64,000 nucleotides of DNA from an uncultured Mesorhizobium sp. Its GTDB lineage: Bacteria; Pseudomonadota; Alphaproteobacteria; Rhizobiales; Rhizobiaceae. The stretch is taken from contig CALFXR010000066.1 in assembly GCA_937958475.1 (NCBI GenBank), forward strand, positions 11,800-75,799, written 5' to 3'. The notes beneath the pieces were generated by a model. That model was not told where the DNA came from. It worked only from the letters and a program-made list of their open reading frames with translations, and made no database searches. Within the stretch, counting starts at the first letter, position 1, and each line of letters begins with the position of its first letter. Shown piece by piece: positions 38,696 through 47,759 of the stretch. The position numbers and the translations under genes are program-made.

Positions 38696-39019
38696 TCAGG
38701 CGATGGCGCCGTTGATCCAGTGCGAAAGGGCGGTCTTCGGCGCCGCGCCGACCTTCATGTCGGCGACCTGGCCGCCCTTGAAGAGCATCAGGGTGGGGAT
38801 CGAGCGGACGCCGAACTGTGCGGCCAGTTCCGGATTCTCGTCGATGTTGAGCTTGGCGACCTTCACCTTGCCGGAAAGCTCGTTGGAGATCTCCTCGAGC
38901 GCGGGCGCGATCATCTTGCAGGGGCCGCACCACTCGGCCCAGAAGTCGACGACCACCGGCTCGGCGGAGTCGAGCACGTCGGCCTTGAAGTTGTTCTTGT
39001 CGGTCTTGACGGTGGCCAT
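38696..39019 (-). CDS. trxA: Thioredoxin 1
   Basis: Cytosolic disulfide reductase of 107 aa. The active site is WCGPC (Cys31, Cys34) in [15 protein letters not shown], followed by [28 protein letters not shown] with the cis-Pro. ATG at 39019 gives the family start [11 protein letters not shown]; the longer frame to 39091 is not conserved. In many rhizobia trxA sits beside addA/addB at this point; those genes are not here, and the caspase cluster follows instead. Confidence 0.97.
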   Translation of the reverse strand: MATVKTDKNNFKADVLDSAEPVVVDFWAEWCGPCKMIAPALEEISNELSGKVKVAKLNIDENPELAAQFGVRSIPTLMLFKGGQVADMKVGAAPKTALSHWINGAIA

Positions 39020-39145
39020 GCCAGCCTTCCTTTCGCAGGTTCCTGAAATTCGAGTTGCACGAGATGTGGTGCGCAGCCGATCGGCGTTCAAGCCGCGTTT
39101 TTGTCACGCCTGTGTGAGTCGAACAAGGGCATCCGATGCTCCGGG

Positions 39146-40891
39146 TCAGGGTCCGGCGAGGTCGAAGAGATTGGGCAGTTCGAGGGTGCGGACGAAGACC
39201 GTGCCCTGGCCGAACACGCGCAGCTCGACGAGCTGGCCCGACGAGCCGCGCGCTGCCGTCTGGTCGAACAGGAAGTTGCCCAGCGAATAGACCTCCGCCG
39301 TGTCGCCGCCGCCATGGGCGACGATGCCCCTGCTCGCCACATGCGGATGCGCGCCGACGATCACGGTTGCCGAGCGCAGGCGCATCGCGTCCGCCAGTGC
39401 CTTCTCGCGCCCGGAAGGCTCGGCCGCATATTCGCGGCCCCAATGCACGAAGGCGACGACCGGCCGCTCGCCGTCTTCCCGGATCAGCCGGTCGAGCAGC
39501 GCGTCGCCGATCAGGTCGACCTGCGGCGAGCCATTGGTGTCGAGGTCCGAGAGGCCGACGATGTCCAGCCCGGGCAGGTCGAGCAGGTCGCCCTGGCCGA
39601 ACCAGCGGATGCCGGCGGCCTCGAGCGCCCGGGTCGTTTCGGCGTAGCCCGACGGCCCGAGATCGAGCGAATGGTTGTTGGCCAGCCCCGCACCGACGAC
39701 GTTCAGCCGCTTCAGCCAGGCGACCGTCAGGTCCTCCGGCATGGCGAGAGTCAGATCGTCGATCGCCTGCGGCACGTTGGGCAGGATCACGCCTTCCAGA
39801 TTGACGACGAGCGGGCGTTTCTTCGTGCGGGAAAGCACGGCGCCGGCGACGCGGTCGGCCGATTCGTCGTCGAGCAAAGCGAGCTTCATCGCCCGGCCGA
39901 AATTGGTGTCGCCGGCGAGGTAGTAGACGGCGACGTCGTCGGGGTTCGGATCATTGAACTCCGGTCCGAACCGTCCGAACAGGATGACCATGTAGCTCGT
40001 CGTGCTGTCGGACGGCTTCGCCTCGTACTGCTGCGCATTGTCGTTGGCGATCACCAGCGGCGCGGCGCCGACGACCTGCTGCTGCAGCCGCATCTGCACG
40101 TAGAGCGCACCGAGCGAATCGAGATGCGCCGGCTGCTCGAGCATGGCGACCTGGTCGAGAGAACCCGCGGCGATCACGTTCAGCGTCTGCTGGTCGCGCA
40201 GGCGGGCGGCGTGCTGCGGCAGGTAGTGCGAGAAATCGGTCGATTCGAGCACCAGCGTCTCGTCGTCGACGAGCGGCGCCAGCGCATCCGCAAGCGCGTC
40301 CCAGTCGGTCCGCCGGCTCTTGATCGAGATCGCCACCGGGACCACGTGCGCGTCGGGGAAATAGTGGCGCACGAAGGGCAGCAGCGCCCGCACGCCGTGG
40401 TCCTTGTCGAACAGGCAGGAGTCCTCGACGAGGTCGCTGGCGGCGAGAAGCCGGCCGACGGCCTCCGCGTCCGTCTCCACCTGTCCGAGCACGGTGTGGA
40501 AGCCGCGCGACGTCGTCGCGAAGGGCTTCGCCGAGCGGCGGAAGTGGTCCGGCGACAGGATGACGATGCGCTTGTAGGCGAAGCCGGACGCCGCCTTCAG
40601 GCCGAGCGCCACCAGCCGGTCGGCGAGCAGGTGATGCGGCACCGTGACGCCGGACAGCCTGACGTTCGACGGCCGATTGTCGGCGACCTTGCCAATCGCC
40701 GCCTCGAACGGGCCGGCATCCTGATAGAAGGGCGGATAGTCCTCGCCCGCCGGCGGACACGCCGGCGCCGCCTTCGCGACCCCGCCGGCGTGGGCGAACA
40801 TGAGTAGCGCCGCGGTGGCTAAGCCGGCTAAGCAACGGACGCACCGCATCTTGGCGGTCGGCGGGTTCGTGATCGTCGCGTTCCCCGTCAC
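39146..40891 (-). CDS. Exported MEMO-CapA fusion protein (caspase cluster gene 5)
   Basis: A 581-aa predicted envelope protein made of two domains. After a signal peptide (RCVRCLAGLATAALLMFAHAGGVAKAAP), residues about 60-285 resemble the MEMO/AmmeMemoRadiSam-B fold: VTVPHHLLADRLVAL, IVILSPDHFRR, FPDAHVVPVAIS, LESTDFSHYLP. Residues about 300-575 resemble CapA (poly-gamma-glutamate/metallophosphatase-like): YYLAGDTNFGR, VNLEGVIL, ANNHSLDLGPSGYAET, VAFVHWGREY, VGAHPHVASRG and YSLGNFLFDQ. Candidate metal ligands (His, Asp, Glu, Asn) of both folds are kept. GTG at 40891 overlaps the stop of the WD40-caspase gene (GTGA), so the two are coupled; an ATG at 40849 is the alternative. Function in the cluster is unknown. 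Confidence 0.8.
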   Translation of the reverse strand: MTGNATITNPPTAKMRCVRCLAGLATAALLMFAHAGGVAKAAPACPPAGEDYPPFYQDAGPFEAAIGKVADNRPSNVRLSGVTVPHHLLADRLVALGLKAASGFAYKRIVILSPDHFRRSAKPFATTSRGFHTVLGQVETDAEAVGRLLAASDLVEDSCLFDKDHGVRALLPFVRHYFPDAHVVPVAISIKSRRTDWDALADALAPLVDDETLVLESTDFSHYLPQHAARLRDQQTLNVIAAGSLDQVAMLEQPAHLDSLGALYVQMRLQQQVVGAAPLVIANDNAQQYEAKPSDSTTSYMVILFGRFGPEFNDPNPDDVAVYYLAGDTNFGRAMKLALLDDESADRVAGAVLSRTKKRPLVVNLEGVILPNVPQAIDDLTLAMPEDLTVAWLKRLNVVGAGLANNHSLDLGPSGYAETTRALEAAGIRWFGQGDLLDLPGLDIVGLSDLDTNGSPQVDLIGDALLDRLIREDGERPVVAFVHWGREYAAEPSGREKALADAMRLRSATVIVGAHPHVASRGIVAHGGGDTAEVYSLGNFLFDQTAARGSSGQLVELRVFGQGTVFVRTLELPNLFDLAGP

Positions 40892-43800
40892 GGCCGCGCC
40901 AGAAGGATATTTTCCATGTTGCTGATGAAGTAGAACGGCTTCTGCTTCGAGCCTGTCAGCCGGATCACCTCGCGGTAGATATAGTCGGCGAGGCCGAGCA
41001 GGCGGATGCCGTCGCCCGAGCTGTTGGCGGCGCCGCGCAGCCCCTCCAGCACCGAATAGGTGAACACGCCGTGGCCGAGTTCCGGCAGCTCGGCGGCCGT
41101 GCTGTTCGCCGCCGTGGCCGAGAACACGACGATGCGCGCGTCGGCGGCGTCCTTCTCCAGCCGCGGATTGAACGAGTTGGCGGCGTGGCAGGTGTCAAGC
41201 AGCATGAAGCGCACGCCCTCGGCGCGCTCGACCGCCTTCTGGATGTCGGACCAGTCGACCAGCGAGGAGCGCTTCCACTTGTCCGGGTCCTGCTTCCGCC
41301 CGTCCGATGGAATGAAGTAGTAGTCCTCGTCGACATTGATGCCGTGGCCGGCGACGAAGACGATGGTCGTGTCGTCGGGCCCCGGCTTGTCGAGGAAATC
41401 CTCGATCTCGTCGCTGATCGTGTCCGAATCCGGCTCGAGGATGTCGTCGAGCCTGACGACGCTTCCCAGCGCCTGCTCGTTGTCCGGTGATTCGTCGAGC
41501 GCGTCGCGGTTGACGAGGACGAGCGTCTCCATGCCCGAATAGAGCGGCCCGGAACGCTCGGCGATGACGCGTACCAGCTCCGCCGCATCGTCGACAGGAT
41601 AGCGCAGGTCGCAGGAACGGCCGTTGCAGTCGGTCGGCAGCAGCGGATATTTCTCCACGCCGATGGCGATGAGGTAGAGCTTGCCCTTGCGAACCTCTTC
41701 CTTGCGCGTCTTGGCCAGCGCCACGACGCTGCGCTCGGTGAGATAGCCGAACTCGTTGACGCCGGTGACGCTGATCCGGTTCTCGCCGTCTTCGACCGGC
41801 ACTTCGATCACCGTCCGCTTGCCGTCGCCCGAGACAGAACGCGATGCCGAGTTGCCGACGTTACGGCTGTTCGACAGGATGGCGAATTCGGCGACGTCGG
41901 CGCCCGCTTCCTCGGCGCCGACCACCTCGACCGCGACGAAGCCCTCGCGCACGCCGCTCTGGTCCTCGGCGATGCGGATGTCGAACTCCGGCGGCCGGCG
42001 CTCGAGCAGGCGGCGCAGTTCGTTGTCGACGCCGGGCCGCATCTCGGTCACCGCTTTCTTGGCGCTGCCGAGGATGATCGCCCGGCGCACCATCTCCGGG
42101 CTCCACAGGTAGCGCTTCAGCTGGCCGGCGCGGACGAAGCGGGCTTCCTTGTCGAGGCCCTGGTTGACGTGCCAGCCGATCATCTTGTCGCCCTCGTCGG
42201 ACGAGTAGTAATAGCCCTGCGGCATCCAGATGACGAATTCCTTGCCGGCAAAGAACATCGAGACAATCAGCTCATGAGTCTCGAGGTTCCACAGGCGCAG
42301 CGTCTGGTCGGCACTGCCGGTCACCATCAGCTTGCGGCCGGTCGCCGTGGCGATGGCGTTGATCTCGCCCGTGTGGCCGTCGCGGAACTCGCCGGAGATG
42401 TCGCCGGTCGCGGTGGAATACTGGATGAGCGTGCCGTCATTGCCGCCGGTGACGACATCGAGCCCGCCCGGAAGCAGGGTGAAGGCCGCGTGCAGGTAGC
42501 CGTTGGTGGCATCGTTCTCGATCGACTGCACGACCTTGCCGCCATTGGATATCTCCAGGATGGCGTTCGCGAGTTCGTCCGCGCCGCCCGCCGCAGCGGC
42601 GAGCGACCAGGCGCCCTCCGCATGGACGGCGCGGTTGTAGGGGCCGGCGCCGGCCCCCTGCGGCGATTCGAAGAAACGATCGGGCAGCGGCAGGAGCAGC
42701 ATCGTCTCCAGGGCGCCCTGCACTTCGGGACAGGCGACGCGCTCCGGGCACGGATTGGCGTTGCCCCAGGCGATGGCGGCGCCGGCCTGATCGATGCCCA
42801 CCGCCGTCACCGGCTGGCCGAGGCCGACCATCTCGGCCTGGCGCTCGCCCGTCAGCGGGTCCCAGACGTGGATGGCATGCCTGGTGCCGCCGGCCGTAAC
42901 CAGATGCAGTCCGTCCTTGTCGGCGGCGCTGGCGAACACCGTGCCGTCGTGGCCGCGGTATTCCATCGTCCGGGCGCCGTTTTCGACGTCGAATACCACC
43001 GTGCGGTTGCGGTCGGCGCAGCGATAGCCGCAGGAGGCGGCGAGCAGCTTTCCGCCCGCGGCGAAGGCGAGCGAGCCGATGTAGAAGTCGAGCCCGTCGA
43101 GGGCGCTGATCAGCGCGCCGGTCGCGGCGTCGCGGATCTCGATCGCGCCGCTTTCGGTGCCGATGGCGAAGCGGTTGCCATCCGGCGAGGCGGCGAGCGC
43201 CATGATGCGGACGTCGCGCAGCGCCTCGGCGTCGTCCATCTCGATCTCGGCGCCGCTGCCGGTGTCCCACAGGCGGATGCCGTTATCGGTGGTTACCGCC
43301 GCGAGTCGCGCCCCCCCGGCGGCCCAGGCGATGCCCTGGATGTGCCAGGAATCGCCGTCGAGCGTGGTCTCGGCGACCCACGATCCGTCCTCGCCCCTGC
43401 GCCAGATGAAGACGAAGCCGTCCTGGCCGGCCGCGGCGAGGCGGCTGCCGTCGGGCGAGAAGGCGACGTCGTAGACGGCGTATTGCGGACCCTTCAGCGT
43501 CGCCTTCAGCCTGCCGGTTCCCAGATCGAAGAGGCGCACGTCGCCATAGGGCGGCCTGTCGCCAAGTCCCGGCCCGAAATAGCCGCCGGCGGCGATCGTC
43601 TCGCCGTCGGGGGACACGGCGACGGCGAAGATCTTGCCTTCGTTGCCCTCGCCGATATGGCCGCGGATGGTGCGGATCGACACCTGCTGCCGCCAGTCCC
43701 ACACGCGGATCGTCTTGTCGTCCGACGCCGAGACGAGCAGCGCCCCGTCCGGCGTGAAGGCGACGTCCTTGATGAAGGCGCGGTGGCCGCCCGTGTCGAG

Positions 43801-43995
43801 GTCGAGATAGAACTCCGGGCCTTCCGCCGGCTCTTCGGCCCGGGCGCCCGCGAGCCCGGCGCCGAGCAGCATCAGCAGGACGCAGAGAGTGAGCGCGAAA
43901 GGGCGCCACCGGCCGCGGTCGTGTGTCGCCGCGAAGCGTTCCGCGGCATTCGACATGGCCCGCCCCGACGGAGCAGCCCTCTTCCGACCGCTCAC
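40888..43995 (-). CDS. WD40-repeat caspase-family protein, membrane anchored (caspase cluster gene 4)
   Basis: A 1035-aa protein. A basic N-terminal tail of about 30 residues precedes one hydrophobic helix (FALTLCVLLMLLGAGLAGARAEE), a signal peptide or anchor placing the rest in the periplasm. Residues about 65-620 form WD40 repeats (HRAFIKDVAFTPDGALLVSASDDKTIRVWDW is the first; others at YDVAFSPDGSRLAAAGQDG and GSADQTLRLWNL). A linker domain follows, then from about 790 a C14 caspase domain: YLIAIGVEKYPLLP, catalytic His884 in VFVAGHGINVDEDYY and Cys936 in MLLDTCHAANSF. Both catalytic residues are present, so it should be an active peptidase. GTG at 43995 has AGGGA 8 nt upstream and lies 2 nt after the previous stop. 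Confidence 0.88.
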   Translation of the reverse strand: MSGRKRAAPSGRAMSNAAERFAATHDRGRWRPFALTLCVLLMLLGAGLAGARAEEPAEGPEFYLDLDTGGHRAFIKDVAFTPDGALLVSASDDKTIRVWDWRQQVSIRTIRGHIGEGNEGKIFAVAVSPDGETIAAGGYFGPGLGDRPPYGDVRLFDLGTGRLKATLKGPQYAVYDVAFSPDGSRLAAAGQDGFVFIWRRGEDGSWVAETTLDGDSWHIQGIAWAAGGARLAAVTTDNGIRLWDTGSGAEIEMDDAEALRDVRIMALAASPDGNRFAIGTESGAIEIRDAATGALISALDGLDFYIGSLAFAAGGKLLAASCGYRCADRNRTVVFDVENGARTMEYRGHDGTVFASAADKDGLHLVTAGGTRHAIHVWDPLTGERQAEMVGLGQPVTAVGIDQAGAAIAWGNANPCPERVACPEVQGALETMLLLPLPDRFFESPQGAGAGPYNRAVHAEGAWSLAAAAGGADELANAILEISNGGKVVQSIENDATNGYLHAAFTLLPGGLDVVTGGNDGTLIQYSTATGDISGEFRDGHTGEINAIATATGRKLMVTGSADQTLRLWNLETHELIVSMFFAGKEFVIWMPQGYYYSSDEGDKMIGWHVNQGLDKEARFVRAGQLKRYLWSPEMVRRAIILGSAKKAVTEMRPGVDNELRRLLERRPPEFDIRIAEDQSGVREGFVAVEVVGAEEAGADVAEFAILSNSRNVGNSASRSVSGDGKRTVIEVPVEDGENRISVTGVNEFGYLTERSVVALAKTRKEEVRKGKLYLIAIGVEKYPLLPTDCNGRSCDLRYPVDDAAELVRVIAERSGPLYSGMETLVLVNRDALDESPDNEQALGSVVRLDDILEPDSDTISDEIEDFLDKPGPDDTTIVFVAGHGINVDEDYYFIPSDGRKQDPDKWKRSSLVDWSDIQKAVERAEGVRFMLLDTCHAANSFNPRLEKDAADARIVVFSATAANSTAAELPELGHGVFTYSVLEGLRGAANSSGDGIRLLGLADYIYREVIRLTGSKQKPFYFISNMENILLARP

Positions 43996-43997
43996 GC

Positions 43998-44702
43998 TCA
44001 GGTTCCCTTCAGGTATTCCTCGATCGGCCGGGCATAGGTGCTCGCGCCGGCCTTGCGTTGCCTTGCGATATAGCCGGCAAAGTACTGCCAGAACGATGCG
44101 GCGTAGTCGCGGAAATAGGCGTCCGCGATCCGCTGCGAGCAGATGCCACCCTCGACGCAGAACGACACGCGGTTGAGGAAATAGACGACGCGGTCGAACT
44201 GGTCGGTGAACTCGGCGAGCGGCATCGTGCCGCCGCTCGCCGTCATCGCCTCGATGCCGATGCGATCATAGTAGACCGCGAGTTCCTTTTCCGACGGATT
44301 GGCGCCGATCAGGCTCGCATATTTCTCGTTCAGCGCGGAAAGCCGCTGCTTCACCGCGCTCTGGGCATTCTGGTACTCGGCCTTCTCCCAAAGCTCGACG
44401 AGTTCGAGCGAGCGCTGCACGCGCGCCTGCTCGCGCGCGGCGAGGAACTGGTAGATCGTGAAGACCGCGCCGAGCACGATGGTGAAGCGGACGAGGAGAC
44501 CGCTCCAGGCATAGAGCCACATGCGCCAGTCGCGTTCCGTGAAGGGATTGGATTCCTTCTTGATTTCGTGGTTGCTCGGCCAGGGCAGACCCTCGGTCGT
44601 CTCCGGAAGCTGGGTCTTCTTCTTCGCCGGTGGCACCCCGACGGCAGCGCTCGGCGGCGCGGCCGCGGCGGCTGGCGTGGCGGGACGCGCGGGCTTCTTC
44701 AT
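43998..44702 (-). CDS. Single-helix membrane protein (caspase cluster gene 3)
   Basis: I do not recognise this 234-aa protein with certainty. An Ala/Pro/Lys-rich N-terminus of about 55 residues is followed by one transmembrane helix (WLYAWSGLLVRFTIVLGAVFTIYQFLA) and a helical domain of about 150 residues: REQARVQRSLELVELWEKAEYQNAQSAVKQRLSAL, then FDRVVYFLNRVSFCVEGGICSQRIADAYFRDYAASFWQYF. The helix followed by a segment with an interrupted helical bundle resembles DUF4760-like proteins. ATG at 44702 overlaps the stop of gene 2 by 4 nt (ATGA), and gene 4 starts 2 nt after its stop, so it is coupled to both. Confidence 0.75.
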   Translation of the reverse strand: MKKPARPATPAAAAAPPSAAVGVPPAKKKTQLPETTEGLPWPSNHEIKKESNPFTERDWRMWLYAWSGLLVRFTIVLGAVFTIYQFLAAREQARVQRSLELVELWEKAEYQNAQSAVKQRLSALNEKYASLIGANPSEKELAVYYDRIGIEAMTASGGTMPLAEFTDQFDRVVYFLNRVSFCVEGGICSQRIADAYFRDYAASFWQYFAGYIARQRKAGASTYARPIEEYLKGT

Positions 44703-45082
44703 TGGCAGCTTTCCAGGTCGATCTTGGCGGAAGGATCGAGCACGAGGCCCGGCTCCTCGAGCTTGCGCTTGAGGCAGGCGAGCTGTGCCGGGGAAACCAT
44801 GAACTGCAGGTTCGGCTCCTCGACCGTGACGCCGGGCGGCGGCAGTGCCTCGACCACGCCGCGCGATTCGGGACATTCGGAAAGATCGACGACGATCGCG
44901 CCGTTGCCGGCGTTCTCGAGCTCCTGGTACTTCGCCAGGAAACAGGCGGCCAGGTCGGAATTGGTGACGATCACCTTGTCGCACAGGCCGCAGCTCTGCT
45001 GCGCCGCCGCTGCCGTCGCCATCAGGAACGCTGATGCGACGGCCAGGGATGCCGCCTTCATTCGCGCAGCCCTCGGTCTCAT
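44699..45082 (-). CDS. Small exported six-cysteine protein (caspase cluster gene 2)
   Basis: A 127-aa protein with a Sec-type signal (KAASLAVASAFLMATAAAAQQ). The mature part of about 98 aa has six cysteines: two in SCGLCDK, then AACFL, SECPE, LACLK and ESCQ, which could form three disulfides in the periplasm. No family is recognised. Starts at 45082 or at the ATG at 45061 are both possible (127 or 120 aa). It overlaps gene 3 by 4 nt. A 107-nt gap with a hairpin (CCGGCAC/GTGCCGG, 45117-45134) separates it from the first caspase gene. Confidence 0.7.
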   Translation of the reverse strand: MRPRAARMKAASLAVASAFLMATAAAAQQSCGLCDKVIVTNSDLAACFLAKYQELENAGNGAIVVDLSECPESRGVVEALPPPGVTVEEPNLQFMVSPAQLACLKRKLEEPGLVLDPSAKIDLESCQ

Positions 45083-45189
45083 GCTCTTCACTGTATTACC
45101 CCACAGCCCTGTTGTCCCGGCACGCCGGTGCCGGCCGGAACGGGAACGATAATGCACGCCGCCGGCGCGGCGCGCCAGATCGGTCGAGG

Positions 45190-47391
45190 TCAGCTCTGCC
45201 GCGGAACGGTCTCCATCGGGAAGATCAGAACGCCGCCCTTCGGCCCGCCCTTGTCGCCGAGCTTCATCGCCGAGCGGGTGGCGGGCGCCATGCCGATGTC
45301 GTCGAGCATGTTCCAGAAGCCGGTCTCGCCCCCGGCCGAACGCGTCGCCGGCGGCACGCCGCCCTGCTCGAGGAACTTCAGGTCCTCGATCTCGGAGAGC
45401 GGCGGCGCCTCGGTCAGCACCGCGATCATCCGTTCCATGCCGTAGCTCGAATCGGTGAAGGCGAGCAGGCCCTCTTCCACCGTCGCGCCGGCGACCAGGC
45501 GCTGTGCGTCGATGTGCGTGATCGAGTAGTCCGACCCGACATAGAGGACGTTGATGTCGACCAGCTTCGTCGACAGGTTCTGGGCCTTGACGTGCACCTC
45601 GTCGCCGGGGCTGACGATCGGCACGTTGGCGGGCACGAGCGGCTCGAACGTGTCGGTGTCCATGCGCCGGATGCGGAACTCGACGCTGACCTGGTCCGGC
45701 TTGTAGTCGTTGGCCGCGGCGAGACGCGACAGCGCCGTCGCCCGGTAGATCGTCGTCAGGTTGGCCGCGGCGGCGTCCTTCAGCTTGGCCGGGTTGGCGG
45801 TGTCGATCGCCACCAGCGGAGGCCGGGCGCCGTTGCGGACCGTCAGTTCGCCCGACGGCGGCAGGAAGAACAGCGCCGGCGTATCGGCCACGCCCGCGCC
45901 CGCGCTGGGCAGGGCGCTCTCGCGCAAGACGGCGAAGCGCAAGTCGGCCTCCTGGCCCGGCTCGACGAGCTGCATGGCGAAACGCTTGTCGGCCTGCGCC
46001 TCCAGCTCGGACAGCATCGTGTTGACCAGCGCCACCTCCGCGTCGAGGCCGTCTGACGGCGCCGGGCGGGCGACGACCAGCCTGTAGTCGATGGCGAGTT
46101 CGGCGAGCCGCACATACGCGTTGGCCGGCAGCGCGGCGAGCGCCACGGCCGGCTTGCTGTCGAACGCGACGGGCTTCACAGTGCTGGTGAGGTTCTTCGC
46201 CGTGACGACCTCGACGAAGCCGATTGTCTCGGCCAGTTCCGAGGTGGGGGAGGGCAGGATCGCCAGCTTCGTGCCGGGTGTCAGGCGGTGCAGACGACCG
46301 GCCTCGATGCTGGCGGCATTGTCCTTCACGTCGAGCTTCCACTGCATCACCGTGTCGAGCTTCTCCGACGCGAACACGCGAGCGTCGAGTTCGCCTTCGA
46401 ACAGTGGCGTCGGCCGCTGCCGGGAATCCGCCGCATATTGCTGCAGCACGGCATGACCGAGCTGGCGGTAGGTGATGTTGGGGTTCTCGGCGAGCTTGGA
46501 GAAAATCGTGTAGGTGAACAGCCCGTACTTGACCGCGTCCTCCGCGCCCTTGGGCAACGGCATCTCCGGCGTCGTCTCGATGGTCTGCGCGGCATAGAAG
46601 GCGACCAGCCCGCCCTTGGCGATCGACTGGCCGCCGCTCGGCGCGGTTTCCAGATTGAAGGCGGTGGTCCGTTCCTGTTCGGCGCCGACCCCGCGGGTGC
46701 CGCCGGCCGTCTCCGCCGCCATCATCTCGGAATCGGGAATGCCGAGATCCTGGTGCTCGACCTTGCGCTCGGCGACCATGTCGTCGCCGACCGGGGCCGC
46801 GCGGGTCGCCGTGCCGGAGTGGCAGCAGTCGAAGATCGTCCAGACGAAGGCGCCCTTGGCGCGGATGGCGTCCAGCGCCGCGCCGATGTCGTCGTCGACC
46901 AGCGCGTTGGGCACGCCCTTCTCGCGGTTCTCCCACCTGCCGGTGTCGGCAGGAAGGAAGATCTCGTCGAGACCGTCGCTCTCGTCTCCGGCCTTCATCT
47001 GCGGCTGCTGGGCGCCGTGGCCGGACAGGTGCAGGTAGACGAAGTCGTCGCGCTTCAGGTCCGGATTGTCGGCGATCGCCTTCAGCGCGGCGACGATATT
47101 GGCGTGCGTCGGCGAGCCGGCCGCGCCGTCGACACCGTCGGCGAGCAGAGTGACGTTCTCCGGCTTGAACGGCACCGGCGCCGACTTGATCAAATAGTCG
47201 CGCACCAGCACCGCGTCGTGGTTGGGGCCGACCAGCGAAACCTTCGGCGGCAGGTTCGGATAGGCCGTGCAGGCGATCAGCAGCGCGTGGTAGGTGCGGT
47301 CCGCCGCGGCAGCCGGAAACGCGCGCAACGCGCCCGCTGCGCCCAGCGCCGTCGCACCGAGCAGCACGACGCGTCTGTTCATGGTCAGCAT
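45190..47391 (-). CDS. Exported caspase-family (C14) peptidase (caspase cluster gene 1)
   Basis: A 733-aa protein starting with an export signal in which two arginines precede a hydrophobic run (MNRRVVLLGATALGAAGALRAFPAAAA), compatible with Tat or Sec. Residues about 32-330 form a metacaspase-like C14 domain: YHALLIACTAYPNLPP, catalytic His125 in VYLHLSGHGAQQ and Cys190 in TIFDCCHSGTATRA, the strongest caspase signature in the window. About 400 residues of beta-rich sequence without recognised motifs follow, ending in GFWNMLDDIGMAPATRS and GVLIFPMETVPRQS. GGGAGA lies 8 nt before the ATG at 47391; an ATG at 47382 is possible. It heads the cluster, is probably transcribed from a promoter at 47454-47482, and is divergent from zur. 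Confidence 0.9.
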   Translation of the reverse strand: MLTMNRRVVLLGATALGAAGALRAFPAAAADRTYHALLIACTAYPNLPPKVSLVGPNHDAVLVRDYLIKSAPVPFKPENVTLLADGVDGAAGSPTHANIVAALKAIADNPDLKRDDFVYLHLSGHGAQQPQMKAGDESDGLDEIFLPADTGRWENREKGVPNALVDDDIGAALDAIRAKGAFVWTIFDCCHSGTATRAAPVGDDMVAERKVEHQDLGIPDSEMMAAETAGGTRGVGAEQERTTAFNLETAPSGGQSIAKGGLVAFYAAQTIETTPEMPLPKGAEDAVKYGLFTYTIFSKLAENPNITYRQLGHAVLQQYAADSRQRPTPLFEGELDARVFASEKLDTVMQWKLDVKDNAASIEAGRLHRLTPGTKLAILPSPTSELAETIGFVEVVTAKNLTSTVKPVAFDSKPAVALAALPANAYVRLAELAIDYRLVVARPAPSDGLDAEVALVNTMLSELEAQADKRFAMQLVEPGQEADLRFAVLRESALPSAGAGVADTPALFFLPPSGELTVRNGARPPLVAIDTANPAKLKDAAAANLTTIYRATALSRLAAANDYKPDQVSVEFRIRRMDTDTFEPLVPANVPIVSPGDEVHVKAQNLSTKLVDINVLYVGSDYSITHIDAQRLVAGATVEEGLLAFTDSSYGMERMIAVLTEAPPLSEIEDLKFLEQGGVPPATRSAGGETGFWNMLDDIGMAPATRSAMKLGDKGGPKGGVLIFPMETVPRQS

Positions 47392-47759
47392 GTCAATTCT
47401 CCCAAGCCCGTTCGTCTTTCCCGTAGGTCATCTGTTTCATCGCACAATAGGGCAGTATTTTGAATGCGCGCGTCGAGTTCAACCCTGATCCGGGAGAACG
47501 GCGGCCGATCAGCAGAAAGTGAAAATTCCCTACTGGAATCATAAGGATGAAAAGTGGCACCGGATTTCCCCGGGAATGCTTCGCAAAACCGGGCGGCAGC
47601 CGGATGAACAGGCGGTTCACCGGCCGTTCAGCCCAGTGTGTCCGGATCGCCATAATTGGCTCTGCGCCCCGGTGTGATCGCGCCGCCTGAATCCCTATCT
47701 GATGACAAGGCCGCCGCGCCGTGCCAAATCTGCTGCTGCGGGCGGGGAGCGTTGACGCC
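47392..47759. other. Divergent intergenic region between caspase gene 1 and zur, 368 nt
   Basis: No gene is evident. It carries the probable caspase-cluster promoter and an AT-richer patch around 47510-47560 (AAAGTGAAAATTCCC, GGAATCATAAGG). The frame of zur runs back to 47721 but is not conserved there. I saw no Zur/Fur-type palindrome. Confidence 0.5.
47454..47482 (-). promoter_or_regulatory. Possible sigma-70 promoter of the caspase cluster
   Basis: On the minus strand TTGAAC (47482-47477), a 17-nt spacer and AATACT (47459-47454) form a fair housekeeping promoter. The start point would be near 47447, giving a leader of about 55 nt before the ATG at 47391. Confidence 0.4.

Noticed and set aside
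47392..47759. Zur box linking zur to the caspase cluster
   Set aside because: No AT-rich palindrome of the Zur/Fur kind could be found in the divergent region.
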